From an uncultured Bacilli bacterium (GTDB lineage Bacteria > Bacillota_I > Bacilli_A > RF39 > UBA660): a DNA stretch of 49,587 nt. The notes under the pieces are model-generated. The model did not search any database. It saw nothing but the letters and a program-made list of their open reading frames with translations, and was not told the origin of the DNA. Below are positions 42,707 to 49,587 of the stretch, piece by piece. The position numbers and the translations under genes are program-made. The stretch lies in NCBI GenBank assembly GCA_934096945.1, contig CAKOND010000010.1, forward strand, positions 1-49,587. The letters run 5' to 3'. Every line of letters starts with the position of its first letter. Position 1 is the stretch's first letter.

Positions 42707-44521
42707 TTATCGTCTTTGCTTTTTTACCTCATATAATCTTCTTGCTCTAACAAAATCGTTTTTACCCATTGCTGTAAGTGGTATTTCATCCACAAAATAC
42801 TCACTTGGAACAGCATATTCAGGAAGATTTTTAGTACATGCATTTTCAATTTGTTTTAATATTTCATCTGTTTTATCTAAAAATTCTTCTTTAATTTCAA
42901 CTTGAACCACTGGTACTTCTCTATAAATTTTATCTGGAACACCAAATACGCAACAATTTTTTATACCTTCAATATTTGCACTAGATATAACGTTTTCAAG
43001 TTCAATTGGGAATACTTTCATTCCTCTTTTAATAATTAGCCTTTTTATTCTTCCCTTTATAAATAGACAGCCATCATTATCTATATAGCCAAGATCTCCG
43101 GTATGAACCCATGTTCCATCAATATCACTTTTGATTACTTCAGCTGTTGCTTCTTCATTATTTAAATAACCTTTCATCATTGTGGGACTTTTAAGTAGAA
43201 CTTCACCTATTTCATTGTATGTTAGTTCTTTTTTAGTTTCAGGATCAATAATTTTTATATTACTTCGAACCAAAGGGATGCCAACACTGCCTATTTTATT
43301 GCAATGGTTTGTACAAATTACCACAGCTGATGAAAGTTCTGTCATACCATAACCTTTAATTGGCATGGCAGGGCTTTTTAACTCTTTGAATCTGTCAATT
43401 ATTTTTTGTTCTTCTTCTTCGAGCATATCAGAGCCGCCACAACCAGCTCCATAAAAATTTTTTAAATCACTTGGTTTAATTTTTTTATCATCTAAAAGTG
43501 TTTGATAATAACTAGGAACACCATTAGTGTGGTTTGGGTGATACTTATGAAGGAGTTTTTGAAAATTGGTTGGTTCAAATTTTGGTACTAAAATAGTTTC
43601 CATACCTAAAGTAAGTGGCAAATGTAGGGAATTACAAGCTCCAAAGGCGAATGTTGGAGTTATAATTGCTAAAAACTTTTGACCTATCTTTGTACCTAAA
43701 TCATGTTTTTCATATTGAAATGACATATAGTTAAAGTTATCATTAGTTAGCATAACGCCTTTAGGTTCTCCGGTTGTTCCTCCAGTATAACATATCATTG
43801 CTATGTCATTTAGTTTATATTCAAATTTATTGTTATTTTCCAGTTTTAAAAAATCTGTAAAAGTATAGTAACCAGCTTTATTTACTTTAACTTTATCCTT
43901 ACTTTTTAATATCTTTATTGGAAGTGGTAATGAATCAAATGGTGATAATAAAACAACATTTTGAGCTATACCTTTTTCAACAAAATCATCTGCAGCATCT
44001 TTTCTTATGTCAAACATAAATAATGTTTTTGAATGTGCAGATTCCATTTTATGAATAATACCTTCCTTGCTTGTTCTCGGGTCAATCATATTAACAGTTA
44101 TACCCAAAGAATTTGCAGCATAAACTAAATAAGCAACTTCTGGTTGTGATATTATGCAAAGTGAAATTACATCTCCAGATTTTAAATTTAAAGCAATAAG
44201 CTTTTCTTTTACTTCTTCAATTTTTTTAAACATTTCTGCAAATGTTATTTTGTTTCCAAAGTAATTTAGTGCTACTTTATCCATATTATTTGCATTTTTA
44301 TAGCGCAAATAATCGTATAAATTCATGCTTTTATATTCACCCTTAAAAGAATCATTGCAAAAGTGTTTTAACCACACTTTATCAAGTGATGGGAAACCAG
44401 TAAGTGGTCCATATATTTTTCCTTCAGCCATTTGTTTTAAATATTCATTTCTTAGTTGCCAATCTTCATTTGTTAAGACTTCTAGCTCAGTACGATATTC
44501 TTTAAATTCATTATTATACAT
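42707..44521 (-). CDS. Acyl-AMP/acyl-CoA ligase (class I adenylate-forming enzyme)
   Basis: 604 aa. The AMP-binding signature is CYTGGTTGEPKGVML, then YGMTELS, TGDLGYI, the hinge KRLIIKRGMKVFPIELE, and the C-terminal catalytic lysine in PLTAMGKNDFVR. Activates a carboxylic, probably fatty, acid with ATP. The first 60 residues are an extra N-terminal piece with LTGFPSLDKVW. The following gene is hybrid kinase 2, and its leader is duplicated before the acyltransferase at 39538, so the two enzymes are likely co-regulated parts of one pathway. AAAGGGGAG site. Confidence 0.92.
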   Translation of the reverse strand: MYNNEFKEYRTELEVLTNEDWQLRNEYLKQMAEGKIYGPLTGFPSLDKVWLKHFCNDSFKGEYKSMNLYDYLRYKNANNMDKVALNYFGNKITFAEMFKKIEEVKEKLIALNLKSGDVISLCIISQPEVAYLVYAANSLGITVNMIDPRTSKEGIIHKMESAHSKTLFMFDIRKDAADDFVEKGIAQNVVLLSPFDSLPLPIKILKSKDKVKVNKAGYYTFTDFLKLENNNKFEYKLNDIAMICYTGGTTGEPKGVMLTNDNFNYMSFQYEKHDLGTKIGQKFLAIITPTFAFGACNSLHLPLTLGMETILVPKFEPTNFQKLLHKYHPNHTNGVPSYYQTLLDDKKIKPSDLKNFYGAGCGGSDMLEEEEQKIIDRFKELKSPAMPIKGYGMTELSSAVVICTNHCNKIGSVGIPLVRSNIKIIDPETKKELTYNEIGEVLLKSPTMMKGYLNNEEATAEVIKSDIDGTWVHTGDLGYIDNDGCLFIKGRIKRLIIKRGMKVFPIELENVISSANIEGIKNCCVFGVPDKIYREVPVVQVEIKEEFLDKTDEILKQIENACTKNLPEYAVPSEYFVDEIPLTAMGKNDFVRARRLYEVKKQRR

Positions 44522-44526
44522 ATAAT

Positions 44527-44609
44527 TCTCCCCTTTGAATAACGTTATTATACCATTATTTTCCTATAAAGTATACAATTTGGTTGACTTTTGGTATCAT
44601 ATTTGATAC
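44527..44609 (-). promoter_or_regulatory. Duplicated promoter leader, copy 2, with palindromic operator
   Basis: Leader of the acyl ligase gene: minus-strand TATAAT (44552-44547) with a poor -35 region, and the palindrome GTATCA-TATT-TGATAC at 44594-44609, about 55-70 bases upstream of the expected start. The weak -35 suggests that an activator is needed. Confidence 0.8.
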
Positions 44610-44612
44610 AAT
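44584..44612 (+). promoter_or_regulatory. Promoter of XRE regulator with operator in spacer
   Basis: TTGACT (44584-44589), 17-base spacer, TACAAT (44607-44612). The palindrome at 44594-44609 fills most of the spacer and touches the -10, an ideal site for autorepression. Confidence 0.8.
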
Positions 44613-44629
44613 ATTAGTGGTGAAACGGA

Positions 44630-44884
44630 ATGGACTATGATAAAAACTATATTGAGGTTGCTTATAATCCCGAAGAATTAAATGAGATATTTATTAAAGA
44701 ATTTATAAGTTTTAGAAAAGAAAATAACTTAACACAAGACTTATTTTCCAAATATTCTGGTGTTTCAAGAGAAAAAATAGCTAGAATAGAATGTGGTGCT
44801 TGTTCTCCATCAATTCTTAGTTTATTAAAAATTCTTGGACCAATCGGATATACTATTAAAATAGAAAAAGTAAAGAACAAATAA
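44630..44884 (+). CDS. Small XRE-type helix-turn-helix regulator
   Basis: 84 aa: an N-terminal strand-like part, then an HTH (FRKENNLTQDLFSKYSGVSREKIARIECGACSPSILSLLKIL, about 25-68) of the XRE/antitoxin type, ending in a basic tail. Likely binds the palindrome in its own promoter spacer, which also lies upstream of the divergent acyl ligase gene and, in a second copy, upstream of the acyltransferase gene. HigA-like antitoxins look similar, but there is no toxin gene beside it. The ribosome-binding site is weak (GTGGTG). It converges on the S66 peptidase gene with a shared terminator. Confidence 0.85.
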   Translation: MDYDKNYIEVAYNPEELNEIFIKEFISFRKENNLTQDLFSKYSGVSREKIARIECGACSPSILSLLKILGPIGYTIKIEKVKNK

Positions 44885-44904
44885 CTTACGTTCTTTACTT
44901 TTTC
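44864..44904. terminator. Bidirectional terminator
   Basis: Perfect 15-bp stem GAAAAAGTAAAGAAC with 44890-44904, followed by ATTTTTA on the plus strand. It lies between the convergent regulator and S66 peptidase genes. Confidence 0.88.
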
Positions 44905-44908
44905 ATTT

Positions 44909-45952
44909 TTATATACGATTATTACCACTATCATTGTCTATAATTATTAATTTGTTTTCCAAATCAACTTTTGTATGCATTCCATAAGGTAAAGTACATA
45001 TAGGAGCAGTATGACCAAAATTAACATTATATAAAATAGGCAATTTTTGAAGATGATTTTCGATATTAATAACTTTCAAAAAAGCGTCTTTATATTCCTC
45101 ATAATAAGTCTCATCCTTTGGTTTTCCAATTATTATACCATTTATTTCATTAAATACTCCCAAAGCTGATAAATGTCTTAAAAAATAAACAACTTTATCA
45201 GGTTTAATTTTCCCTTCACTCGTTTCTATAAATAATATTTTATTCTTCCATTCACTAATATCAGGCCAAATTTCAGTACCAATAACCATATCTAAAACTT
45301 CTAAACAGCCACCCAATAATTCACCTTCAAAAACACCTTGACCTTGCAGCACTTCATATCCATGTTCTTCGGGGCGCATTTCTCTAAACTCGTTATCTCT
45401 TGAAGCATCAGTCCAATCAATTCTATCACTAGTCCATTCTTTACTTGATTTAATAACAAGTTGATTATTGCTAAAAAGTGCATTTACCATATTGTTTTTT
45501 GTGTATTCAAACATAGCCCCATTTTCAGCTATATCCGATAATATAGCAGGCCCATAATAAGATGTAAGACTGTTTTTATATAGCAACAGATGAGTTACTG
45601 TAGAATCAGAATATCCAATAAATATTTTAGGATTATCTCTTATAACTTTTTGATTTATATAAGGAATAATTCTTATGCTATCATCACCACCAATCATAGA
45701 AAATATTGCCTTAATTTCTTTATTTTCAAACGCACTATTTAAATCTGCAGCTCTAGCCTCTGGGTGTTCATATAAATATTTAATTCCTTTTAATGCATTT
45801 GGCATGGTTATAACTTTTAAACCAAACTCATTTTCTAATCTTTTTTTTCCTAATTCATATTTGTGAATAAATTCTTTTTCACCACCCATACCACTTGATA
45901 AACTTACTATAGCAACAGTATCCCCTTTTTTAATTTTTGATGGTACATTCAT
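44909..45952 (-). CDS. S66 peptidase, MccF/LD-carboxypeptidase family
   Basis: 347 aa. The Ser-Glu-His triad regions are visible: GYSDST (nucleophile Ser), FIETSEGK (Glu) and NFGHTAP (His). Family members either trim murein tetrapeptides (LdcA) or, like MccF, destroy acylated aminoacyl-nucleotides such as processed microcin C7. The insertion with EWTSDRIDWTDASRDNEF fits the MccF-like branch better than LdcA. It is the last gene of an operon with synthetase-like and methyltransferase genes, which suggests an immunity or maturation role rather than cell-wall recycling. AAAGGA site 10 bases before the ATG. Confidence 0.88.
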   Translation of the reverse strand: MNVPSKIKKGDTVAIVSLSSGMGGEKEFIHKYELGKKRLENEFGLKVITMPNALKGIKYLYEHPEARAADLNSAFENKEIKAIFSMIGGDDSIRIIPYINQKVIRDNPKIFIGYSDSTVTHLLLYKNSLTSYYGPAILSDIAENGAMFEYTKNNMVNALFSNNQLVIKSSKEWTSDRIDWTDASRDNEFREMRPEEHGYEVLQGQGVFEGELLGGCLEVLDMVIGTEIWPDISEWKNKILFIETSEGKIKPDKVVYFLRHLSALGVFNEINGIIIGKPKDETYYEEYKDAFLKVINIENHLQKLPILYNVNFGHTAPICTLPYGMHTKVDLENKLIIIDNDSGNNRI

Positions 45953-45970
45953 ATAATCAATCCTTTCTTT

Positions 45971-46525
45971 TTATTTAGCATTTAAATCTTGTATTTTTTT
46001 TAAAACATCTCTAATTTTTTCATCTATATTCTTATTTCCATCAATATACAAAACATCACAAGTAAACCTTGCTGCCCATTTGTCAGTTTCTTTTTTACTA
46101 CCAAGTGGATCATCCGAAATATCGTATTTCAACGCCCAATCCAAATATTTATTAAACTGCTCATACATATCTCCACCTTTTTTAAATCTATTTCCATACA
46201 TTTCAAACTCTCTATCAATAATTCTTTTTTTTCTTATTTTAACATCAGTTTCCACTATTATTAACAAATCAAACATTAGTATTAAGTCTTCTGACCATGG
46301 ATAAAATAAACCACTAGCAACCGTTGAAGTATTATTTGCCAATATCTTTTTTAGCTTATCTTTAGCTTCTTCATCACTAATTGGGATTGTATAAGGTTGA
46401 ATATCTTCTTGCCAAACCCATAAAATATCATCAGTATCTACAAAATTACATTTTAATACTTTTGCCAATTCTCTTCCAAGAAAAGTTTTACCACTACCAC
46501 TTGCACCAGTTATTTGAATATTCAT
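45971..46525 (-). CDS. P-loop kinase of the adenylate/shikimate kinase type
   Basis: 184 aa. Walker A GASGSGKT at residues 7-14 (ITGASGSGKTFLGRELA), the DTDD acceptor-site motif after the second strand, a lid-like region RKKRIIDREFEMYG, and the C-terminal DVLYIDGNK strand typical of small-molecule NMP-like kinases. No close match to a named kinase. It overlaps the upstream gene by 4 bases (ATGA) and precedes the S66 peptidase, so it is part of the same pathway and probably phosphorylates a small intermediate. Confidence 0.85.
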   Translation of the reverse strand: MNIQITGASGSGKTFLGRELAKVLKCNFVDTDDILWVWQEDIQPYTIPISDEEAKDKLKKILANNTSTVASGLFYPWSEDLILMFDLLIIVETDVKIRKKRIIDREFEMYGNRFKKGGDMYEQFNKYLDWALKYDISDDPLGSKKETDKWAARFTCDVLYIDGNKNIDEKIRDVLKKIQDLNAK

Positions 46526-47625
46526 AATTTTCTAGTATACACCCTTCCTAAATATTCTAACCCCATTCCCGAAGTTATGCACTTTTCTTTAGAGTCACTT
46601 AAAATTTTACCAACCCAATCATTAATTCCACCATCTACCAACACTAGATTTTTACCATTTTTAAAAACAACTTCCAATTCAAAACATATATTATCATAAT
46701 ATGTAAGACCAGATTTTCTATTCAATTGTAAATTAAAATTAACTTGTTCATGATTAGCCTTTAGTGGTGTAATAACATAATTGTTCAACATATTATAAGT
46801 ATTTTTTATACTAATTAAATAATCTTGTGTTATTTTTAATAAATTTATATCTTTTTCAGAACATATAACACTAGGCAAATCAATATCATAAGTGTGAAAA
46901 ATATCGAATTCGGGATTTACAGTATTACTAAGTATTGAATTCATATCAATATTATGAGCAGAAAATATCTCCATAACCAAAGGAATATAGCATAAATTTA
47001 AATTAATTTTTTCAATTTCTAAATTATCTTTTAAATTTTCTAAAACATTTAACCAATTATGTATTTGAAAAACAAACATTTCAAATAGTTTATAACCGGA
47101 ATTTCTGAAGCTTGATATTAATGCACAAGCTCTAAAATGTTGGCTCCAATGTGATTTCTTACCTTTACTATAACTTTGAGTTCGTAAAACTCTTGTAGAT
47201 GAAGCTAAATTTATTATTTTTTCTTTTAATACTTTCTTTCTGTAAGCACACTCTAACGCCATAGCTATTGCAGAATCGCTTATTACCTCAGAATTTCTTG
47301 AAGCACTTAAAACATTATTTTGATTAGTAGCAGTCAATACAGAATTTAAACCTAATGGACTAATCGGTGATAATTCAATACAGTCAAAATCTTTGCTTAC
47401 TGTATCAAAAAAAATATTACTTATTTCATTATATACACGTGGATCAATTTTAGAAGGTTCATAAAGCGATGATTTTCTTTGATAATTGTTTAACAAATTT
47501 GATGGTTCAACATTATCTGCCCTTTTACTAAATATTTCGAGAATTGTGCTATTAAATTTATTTCCATTTTCATTAACCAACGCATTAAAATCTTCTGGAG
47601 TCAAGTCAATTTTATCAACGCTCAT
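46522..47625 (-). CDS. Unrecognised protein, possibly class II synthetase-like
   Basis: 367 aa, cytoplasmic, no signal peptide. I cannot name the family. Suggestive features: ELSPISPLGLNSVLTATNQNNVLSASRN (about 83-110), a possible class II motif-2-like stretch VLRTQSYSKGKKSHWSQHF (about 146-164), and LTYYDNICFELEV (about 317-329), which resembles the HisRS/HisZ element GLxYYTGxxFE. If so it would be a paralog of a HisRS-type catalytic core without an anticodon-binding domain. It overlaps the methyltransferase gene by 11 bases and the kinase gene by 4; strong site GAGGAG. Its place beside an AsnRS-like gene makes a ligase role attractive but unproven. Confidence 0.7.
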   Translation of the reverse strand: MSVDKIDLTPEDFNALVNENGNKFNSTILEIFSKRADNVEPSNLLNNYQRKSSLYEPSKIDPRVYNEISNIFFDTVSKDFDCIELSPISPLGLNSVLTATNQNNVLSASRNSEVISDSAIAMALECAYRKKVLKEKIINLASSTRVLRTQSYSKGKKSHWSQHFRACALISSFRNSGYKLFEMFVFQIHNWLNVLENLKDNLEIEKINLNLCYIPLVMEIFSAHNIDMNSILSNTVNPEFDIFHTYDIDLPSVICSEKDINLLKITQDYLISIKNTYNMLNNYVITPLKANHEQVNFNLQLNRKSGLTYYDNICFELEVVFKNGKNLVLVDGGINDWVGKILSDSKEKCITSGMGLEYLGRVYTRKL

Positions 47626-48472
47626 AAAGTAACTCCTCAGTTAAAAATATTTCAGGCTCTTCAGCACATATACTCTTCCTTAATAAAATAATCGAATAAT
47701 TTGTCATAGATAAATTTTCATTAAAAATATTTATTGTATTAATCCATCTATCCTTTATAACCTTTAATTCATCATTATTGTATATTTTCAAATGGTTTTT
47801 GGAATCTATCATATTATTTACATATTTTTCAATTTGTTCTTTTGTACAATATATAAAATGATAATTCTTTTTATAATATAACTCTAATTTTTTATCTGTA
47901 AAATCTAACCAGTCTTTTTCATAATAACATACAATTTCAAAGCCTAACTCTTTATTTACTTTTTTAATAACATCTGAATTAGGTTTTTCTTTATACCAAA
48001 TTGGAACTATTGATATAAATCCATTTGGCTTTAACACTCTAATTAATTCTTCAAACGCTTTTCCTTTATTATTTATAAAAGAGATTGCATTTCCACAAAT
48101 TATTAAATCAAATGTATTATCACCAAATTGTGATAAATATTCCGCATTTCCATATTCAAATCTAATTTTATTTTCATCAAGCCCATTTAATTTAATTTTT
48201 TCATTTGCATTGTCAATTGAATTTTTATTTATATCAATACCAACTACATTACAATTAACTAATTTATTAATTTCTAGAGATGAAAAACCATTTGTACAAC
48301 CAATTTCCAAAACGTTTGATTTGTCATTTATAAAACTATTAATTGCTATCTCTCTAATAGTTTTTTTGCCACCAGATGGTCTATTTTCTTCTTTTATTAA
48401 AGATATAAAATCGGTATAACTCAATTGTTTTATTTCATCAATACTATATTTTTTCATTATATATACATTCAC
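47615..48472 (-). CDS. Class I SAM-dependent methyltransferase
   Basis: 285 aa. Rossmann-type methyltransferase: motif I VLEIGCTNGFSS, acidic motif II GIDINKNSI, GNAEYL, motif IV FDLIICGNAISFI and post-motif ALRVLKPNGF-like ELIRVLKPNGFISI. The N-terminal 50 residues (YTDFISLIKEENRPSGGKKT) form a small lid domain, and the C-terminal third is specific. Substrate unknown; the context (two synthetase-like proteins, kinase, S66 peptidase) suggests methylation of a small metabolite or peptide. The start could be the ATG at 48472 or one five codons later. Confidence 0.9.
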   Translation of the reverse strand: MNVYIMKKYSIDEIKQLSYTDFISLIKEENRPSGGKKTIREIAINSFINDKSNVLEIGCTNGFSSLEINKLVNCNVVGIDINKNSIDNANEKIKLNGLDENKIRFEYGNAEYLSQFGDNTFDLIICGNAISFINNKGKAFEELIRVLKPNGFISIVPIWYKEKPNSDVIKKVNKELGFEIVCYYEKDWLDFTDKKLELYYKKNYHFIYCTKEQIEKYVNNMIDSKNHLKIYNNDELKVIKDRWINTINIFNENLSMTNYSIILLRKSICAEEPEIFLTEELLYER

Positions 48473-48477
48473 TCCTT

Positions 48478-49500
48478 TTATAAAATTATTTGTTCGCCAT
48501 TAAATCTTAAACAAATTTGCATATTTCTAATATCACTAGCTTTTAACACCCACATCAAATATCTTTCTATTCCCATGCCAAATCCTGCTGTTTGTAAAGG
48601 ATATTTTTCTTTTAATTTAATATACCATTCATACTCATCTTTATCGACTTCATGTAATTTTAACGACTCTAATAATTCCATATCATTTTGATGTCTTTCA
48701 CCGCAACCAACTGTTTCACCAATACCAAATAATAAATCAGCATTTTTAGTAGAACCAACTAAATCATTATCAAATTTTTGATAAAATGGAACAGCAAGAA
48801 TGTCATAATTAGTTATCCAAACTATACCGTCATAAATTTTTATTAATTCTTGTTCTGCTTTCCGAGTTATATTTCTCCAACCATCATTATATTCAATATA
48901 ATCATTTATATTATCTCCAAATTTTTTCTTTAAAGATTGTTCAGCTTGATTGAATGTAATTCTAGGAAAATTTCCCTTATAATTAGCTATTTTTTCAATA
49001 TGGGAAACATCTCCAATGGCTTTTTCTAACTCTTCTTTAAAATTTTCAAGAATTTTTTTTGAAAGATATTTAACATATTCTTCAACTAAATTCATTACAT
49101 CTTCTAAATTTCCAGGAATTTCAGCTTCACTATGATAAAATTGACATAAATGTCTTTCATCAGCTTTTTCTCCTCTAAATGATGGCATTACATAATAAAC
49201 TCCTTTTTCATTTAATCTACAACCATATTCTAATAAAAACTGCATTGAATCTGCTAAATATGTATCTATTCCCTCTAAATTTACCTTAACAGGTAGTGAA
49301 TCGCTTCCTCGTCCCATTGGACTTGAAATTGAACCAGTCGTAACTGGCAAATGCATTGTAATAATTCCTTTTTCTTCATAAAATTTCATAGTTTCCATTG
49401 AAACTAAATTTTCTAGTTTTACCAATAACTTATACCAAGGATTGGCTAAAACATTTAAATAAAAATCTTTTTCACTTTTCCATAAATTTGGTTCTCTCAT
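48478..49500 (-). CDS. AsnRS-like class II synthetase core without anticodon-binding domain
   Basis: 340 aa. All three class II motifs of the Asp/Asn-tRNA synthetase subgroup are visible: motif 1 region ending in YLADSMQFLLEYG, motif 2 FRGEKADERHLCQFYHSEAE (Arg contacting ATP) and motif 3 GFGMGIERYLMWVL. The OB-fold anticodon-binding domain (about 100 aa) that precedes this core in real AsnRS is missing, so tRNA charging in the normal way is unlikely. Known truncated relatives make free amino-acid amides (archaeal AsnRS-like asparagine synthetase) or amide bonds in natural-product pathways. GGAGGAGG site; overlaps the upstream partial gene by ATGA. Confidence 0.9.
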   Translation of the reverse strand: MREPNLWKSEKDFYLNVLANPWYKLLVKLENLVSMETMKFYEEKGIITMHLPVTTGSISSPMGRGSDSLPVKVNLEGIDTYLADSMQFLLEYGCRLNEKGVYYVMPSFRGEKADERHLCQFYHSEAEIPGNLEDVMNLVEEYVKYLSKKILENFKEELEKAIGDVSHIEKIANYKGNFPRITFNQAEQSLKKKFGDNINDYIEYNDGWRNITRKAEQELIKIYDGIVWITNYDILAVPFYQKFDNDLVGSTKNADLLFGIGETVGCGERHQNDMELLESLKLHEVDKDEYEWYIKLKEKYPLQTAGFGMGIERYLMWVLKASDIRNMQICLRFNGEQIIL

Positions 49501-49587
49501 TTTATTCCTCCTCCAAATTCTTTAATTCTTTTTCTTGCATAGCTAGTTTTAGCTATATCAGCCCATTCTTTTCTAGGCCCATATGAC
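49497..49587 (-). CDS. 3' end of an unidentified gene (runs off the window)
   Basis: The last 29 codons of an upstream gene ending at a TGA that overlaps the ATG of the AsnRS-like gene by 4 bases. The visible tail contains GPRKEWADIAKTSYARKRIK and EFGGG. This is too short to assign; the overlap shows it belongs to the same operon. Confidence 0.8.
   Translation of the reverse strand, partial: SYGPRKEWADIAKTSYARKRIKEFGGGIK

Noticed and set aside
44662..44934. 90-codon minus-strand frame opposite the XRE gene
   Set aside because: It spans the bidirectional terminator and is antisense to a clear helix-turn-helix gene.
1..49587. DGR reverse transcriptase or template repeat inside the window
   Set aside because: No translated product shows reverse transcriptase motifs and no other GC-rich non-coding block of about 100 bases exists here; the DGR call therefore rests on the variable repeats alone.
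1..49587. tRNA, rRNA, CRISPR arrays, insertion sequences
   Set aside because: No cloverleaf with conserved tRNA boxes, no rRNA-like GC-rich block, no regularly spaced short repeats and no transposase was found. The two AAAGGAGGTGAT sites are not part of a 16S gene.

Overview
The window reads as part of the chromosome of an AT-rich (by eye about 27% GC) endospore-forming member of the Bacillota. HrcA/CIRCE control, the PolC plus DnaE polymerase pair, ComEA/ComEC, and the sporulation proteins SpoIVB, SpoVID, YsxE-like and YlbJ-like all point there. An uncultured gut Bacilli lineage with short genes is plausible, but the species is not identifiable from sequence alone. Most genes lie on the minus strand. 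No rRNA, tRNA or CRISPR array was seen.

Left part (1-9.7 kb): the heat-shock operon hrcA-grpE-dnaK has a clean sigma-A promoter and a CIRCE operator. It is followed by tldD-tldE and then dnaJ, so a metallopeptidase pair sits inside the usual dnaK-dnaJ order. Divergent to hrcA is a small unknown gene. A PLP enzyme of the aluminium-resistance/methionine gamma-lyase family and a short-chain dehydrogenase follow.

9.8-25 kb: an orphan DUF4176 gene sits next to a membrane-anchored surface protein (10267-11772). The last part of that protein is coded by a roughly 60% GC island and is followed by a large GC-rich imperfect hairpin. Then come polC and dnaE back to back, an unknown gene, holA, a PD-(D/E)XK (DUF1016) nuclease, comEC and comEA.

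25-36.5 kb: ylbL and ylbJ, then a three-gene operon of prepilin-like proteins. The first (28254-29783) shares the C-terminal domain of the 10267-11772 protein and again carries a GC-rich 3' island. These islands look like variable repeats of a diversity-generating retroelement (DGR) acting on a lectin-like display domain. No reverse transcriptase or template is present in the window. Next are a decayed fourth copy, a small membrane ORF, spoVID-ysxE, a three-gene lipid/acyl operon, spoIVB and a Fic-domain protein lacking the catalytic histidine.

36.5-44.9 kb: a signalling/lipid block made of two modules of promoter + lipid enzyme + hybrid histidine kinase. The kinases share a stretch of about 446 bp that reads as identical. 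The two promoters share an 83-bp leader with a perfect palindrome, and the second leader also drives a divergent XRE-type regulator. An Hpt-receiver protein closes the operon.

44.9-49.6 kb: a tightly overlapping operon that runs off the right edge. It has a class II synthetase-like protein (AsnRS-type core without its anticodon-binding domain), a methyltransferase, an unrecognised and possibly synthetase-like protein, a P-loop kinase and an S66 (MccF/LD-carboxypeptidase) peptidase. This looks like a small-molecule or modified-peptide pathway with self-immunity and is the other candidate for an undescribed system.
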